Shown here one piece after another: positions 61,465 through 64,000 of a stretch of DNA of 64,000 nt. Made by a program: the position numbers and the translations under genes. The notes below the pieces were generated by a model. The model was not told where the DNA came from. It ran no database searches and was given only the letters and a program-made list of their open reading frames with translations. The stretch covers positions 62,001 through 126,000 of the forward strand of contig JACCGJ010019687.1 of NCBI GenBank assembly GCA_013407085.1, read 5' to 3'. The stretch comes from Atriophallophorus winterbourni (Eukaryota > Platyhelminthes > Trematoda > Plagiorchiida > Microphallidae). Numbering within the stretch: the stretch's first letter is position 1; the number at the start of each line of letters is the position of its first letter.

Positions 61465-62210
61465 GCTTTTCTATTCAATTCAATTTAAATGGTATAAAAA
61501 GCAGATCGCTTTACTGAAAATCATAGGATGGTATGGGAAATACGAACAATGTATCAATCAAAAATGGGATTTGGTTGTTTACTGAAAAATTTAACAAACA
61601 GAAAAATCCAGAGGGCGAAAGTGTTTTGTTTTGCACAGCGAAGTGACGTGCAGGTCTAATGGGTCAATGTGTATGGTTTTTTTACTATGCATTGATTAAA
61701 GGCCGAAAGTCATCGAGATTTTTCTAAAAGCCTGCTTACAACATACTCAGGTATATTGTTCCAAGTAAAACAAACTCACACCACAAAAATGTCTGCTACA
61801 ACAGAGTCGTGTGTGACGTAGAGTTAGAATCAATAAGTGAGCGTTTGTCTTACGTGAGCGCGTATATAAATAAGCATTGTAAATGGTGATTTACGGTAGT
61901 CAAATTATTTTAAACCAAAATCATATTCCCTCGGAGACGACGACATGGATAATCGTATAAGGTTGTGATTCGCTCATTGTATGATTTCCGGCTGGGCCTG
62001 ACGATAAGTTTGGTAGCTCGATCTTACACTCATTGCAAATACGCAAAATCTTAATTGGACCATAGCAAAATACAGTTGAACTGTATGTTCCATCTTGGTT
62101 TTCGAAGACGTGTTTATTACACGGGGACATCCCGAAAATTCTCGACAGAAGTGACAATTTATGTGATGTTTTATGATAGACAGTGTTGCAGTGTCTCGGC
62201 ATAACTACAT
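61465..62210 (-). mobile_element. CR1-like LINE 3' fragment, family of element A
   Basis: The 3' tail in element sense is an AATTG-type repeat at 61470-61485. It is followed upstream by sequence parallel to 5465-5780, including TGGTATGGGAAATACGAA on the + strand and a TTCCAAGTAAAACAAACTCACAC block. At 62202-61921 the - strand reads VYHKTSHKLSLLSRIFGMSP, matching VYEKTSRVLLLLKRVFGSF of element A. Heavily decayed. Confidence 0.72.
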
Positions 62211-62744
62211 TATTCTTTATAAAAATCCGAATTCATTTTTTCTGTGGTTCACGCGAGACTGTGTGCCCCAATAGAATATTGAAAATCTACATATTTACCA
62301 TCAACATAATTCATTAGCCAGCCACAATAGTTTAAAAGTTCTCCTTCAGAACATTTAGCGAAAAGAAATCATAAGGTCGAGCTTGTGAAGCATGTGCAAG
62401 TGACCTGATTTTACTTTGTTCAATTCACTTGCATTTGTTTATTCGTACCACTATCCAGTAGTTTGCCTGATGGCATCTCAATTCCTGGGTCTTTAAACAT
62501 GGCGGAATGCTAAATTTCGGTAAAATGTTCATGTAATTGTTAGTTAAAATGAACACATGCAGCCACACGACAAATTCACAACCAGGGTGTGTAAACCGGT
62601 AAGACGCTTTCGTTCCACAAGCAAGACGCGCTCGATTCGGTATCACATGGAAATGTGAGGAGTTCGGTTAGAAACACTAGAAAAACTATACAATTTATTT
62701 ACACTTGTTATTTTGTATGTTCCTGGGTGTTTCTAATATATCTC

Positions 62745-62815
62745 CAATGATCCATTTGTCAAAACACTACATTCTGATCGTACAGTCCTTACCTAATGAA
62801 TACGAAACTGGTCCT
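62745..62815 (+). repeat. hammerhead repeat, stem II deleted
   Basis: Reads CTTACCTAATGAATACGAAA then CTGGTCCTG: CTAATGA in place of CTGATGA, stem II lost, GAAA kept. Inactive. Confidence 0.65.
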
Positions 62816-63061
62816 GTAAGTGAGAGTAATACTTACAATACGATATTTTGATCCATATTAACCAACGCGTAACAGGTCACAGTTTGTTCATTCTGCAATT
62901 ATGTGCCAATGTAAAAGATTCCGATTACAATTCAAGTTTATCTCCGGCAAAACTGTGCAAAAACAAATTCGTTTCTACTATGCTTAAATATGTTGGCCGT
63001 TACTGAAGTTTAATTTAATTAATTCTAAATCGCCACATTCCAAGCTAAGCGAATTGTGACC

Positions 63062-63125
63062 TAGCTATCCTACCTAATGACTTCAAACAGTACGCAACCG
63101 GTAGTGTGAAGGAAAAGAATGTTAA
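63062..63125 (+). repeat. hammerhead repeat, mutated copy
   Basis: Reads CCTACCTAATGACTTCAAAC then AGTACGCAACCGGTAGTG. The core has CTAATGA, GAAA is GCAA and the triplet is GTA. Inactive. Confidence 0.65.
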
Positions 63126-63244
63126 TATGAATATTCTGTACAAGCGAATATCTGGCCGCATGCTTTGACGATTAACCGTATGATAATCCGCTCTAATTTT
63201 CCTGCTAAATCGAAATTATCTAATAATATTTAGTTATCTGAAAT

Positions 63245-63355
63245 GCTCATTTGAATGCATCATCACACACACACACACCGACCGGTTTCGTGCTGTTTAC
63301 ACTCATCAGGTAGGGACAGTAAGATCAGGATCCGCATGCGCTTGAAACAGTTTTC
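63245..63355 (-). repeat. hammerhead repeat unit, partial
   Basis: On the - strand it runs from CTGTTTCAAGCGCATGCGGA and CTGATCTTACTGTCCCTAC through the ribozyme centre into a CA/TG run and GATGATGCATTC. Confidence 0.85.
63274..63315 (-). ncRNA. hammerhead ribozyme motif, core intact, stem I broken
   Basis: In - strand sense: CCCTAC, CTGATGA, stem II GTGT-AAACA-GCAC (one G-U pair), GAAA, the ACCGGT palindrome and a GTC triplet, all intact. The 3' strand of stem I reads GGTGTG instead of GTGGGG, so only the first base pair next to the core survives without gaps. A CA microsatellite has grown into that arm. Probably inactive or weak. Confidence 0.7.
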
Positions 63356-64000
63356 TGTTTTTATTATTTCACTTGCTTATTCCCTGCAATAACATTATCG
63401 AGGTAATTTTTGTTTTTTTATCATAAACGTTTTTAAGTTCAACACCACATTTCGAACGTTCGATAATGCTTATCTGTTTTGTTCATTAAATTTTCTGGAA
63501 TGTGATGATTCACTTAAGTTAATTTGTGCTAGTCACTAAAATAACATTTGCATAATTCTAGATATCTTTCCGAAAATGATGTTATCTAATTTCCCATATG
63601 ACTATGAATAATTCGATGCGATTCAAACACATCGTTTTTGTAAATAAATGCATCTCCACTTTCTATTTGTAGATGGGAAAACGGAGGAAGCGTTTTCCCA
63701 TGTGAAATACGTGATATTACATCAATGAAAAGAGAATTCAATAAAGAACTCAATTTTAAGCTTGGCAGGTTGGTCGTATAAAACTTATCTAGCAGTGGCA
63801 CGCATGCGCAACATTTTTCCATTATGTTGTCTGTGTGTTGCTGGCCCAGCTGCGAGTGAGAAAACACCACAGTCGTACTTCAAAGCGTCTATTGACCGAA
63901 TGAATGAATGTCGCAATGTTTGCACAATGAACGATAATCCATTATGCACTCACGAGCAAAATTGATTGATGAATAACCGGTAGACGTATGATTACTGCTC

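Larger units (their letters stand above)
62211..64000. other. non-coding stretch with hammerhead repeats
   Basis: No gene supported. It holds hammerhead remnants at 62745-62815, 63062-63125 and 63245-63355. A short open frame near the end (63762-63965) is cysteine-containing but unsupported. Confidence 0.5.

Noticed and set aside
63762..63965. Short cysteine-containing open frame near the right edge
   Set aside because: No recognisable domain, splice context or conservation could be judged.
56349..64000. Kinase domain exons for the DDR-like gene
   Set aside because: I looked for glycine-loop, VAVK, HRDLA and DFG-type motifs on the + strand and saw none.

Overview
The window is eukaryotic. 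It holds one large multi-exon gene on the + strand, introns of 1 to 5 kb, and many decayed retroelements. The organism is most likely a platyhelminth, probably a trematode. That is an inference from three things: a divergent discoidin domain receptor (DDR) gene, the mix of CR1-like, RTE-like and Penelope-like elements, and an abundant hammerhead-ribozyme repeat of a kind known from flatworms. I cannot name the species.

Layout. 1-5460 is non-coding with scattered repeats. 5465-10810 is a thicket of CR1-like LINE fragments, with one LINE nested in another (5465-8620) and a second junction at about 9812. 12598-15530 is a further CR1-like LINE broken by a pogo-type DNA transposon with recognisable inverted ends (13646-15440). 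15530-25600 is mostly non-coding, with a tandem pair of hammerhead repeats (20448-20858) and a second unnamed repeat family. 25606-27488 is a Penelope-like element on the - strand with GIY-YIG endonuclease and an internally deleted reverse transcriptase. 30239-56348 is the DDR-like gene: discoidin domain, discoidin-like domain, transmembrane segment and a long cytoplasmic tail with a proline-rich stretch. It ends in a stop codon, and I see no kinase domain. Its introns carry an RTE-like LINE (32580-35115), other LINE scraps and hammerhead repeats. 56349-64000 is non-coding except for LINE remnants (59040-59692, 61465-62210) and more hammerhead repeats.

Main hidden signal. About 18 copies, most of them partial or mutated, of a repeat of roughly 185-231 bp lie across the window in both orientations. 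Read in one orientation, its conserved centre has the layout of a type I hammerhead ribozyme: a 6-bp stem I, the CTGATGA core, a hairpin stem II, GAAA, a 3-bp palindromic stem III, and a GTC cleavage triplet. Two copies keep the catalytic core and all three stems or nearly so (38665-38706 and 43190-43231). Both lie in sense orientation inside introns of the DDR-like gene. A third copy (63274-63315) keeps the core but has lost stem I to a CA run. In tandem clusters the predicted cleavage sites are 231, 231 and 215 bp apart, which resembles the retrozyme-type circular-RNA elements described in plants and animals. A Penelope-like element lies in the same window; such elements are known to carry hammerheads elsewhere and are candidate mobilisers.

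Limits. All exon borders come from splice consensus, phase and homology recognised by eye. The 5' end of the DDR gene was not found. No search, folding or expression data were available.
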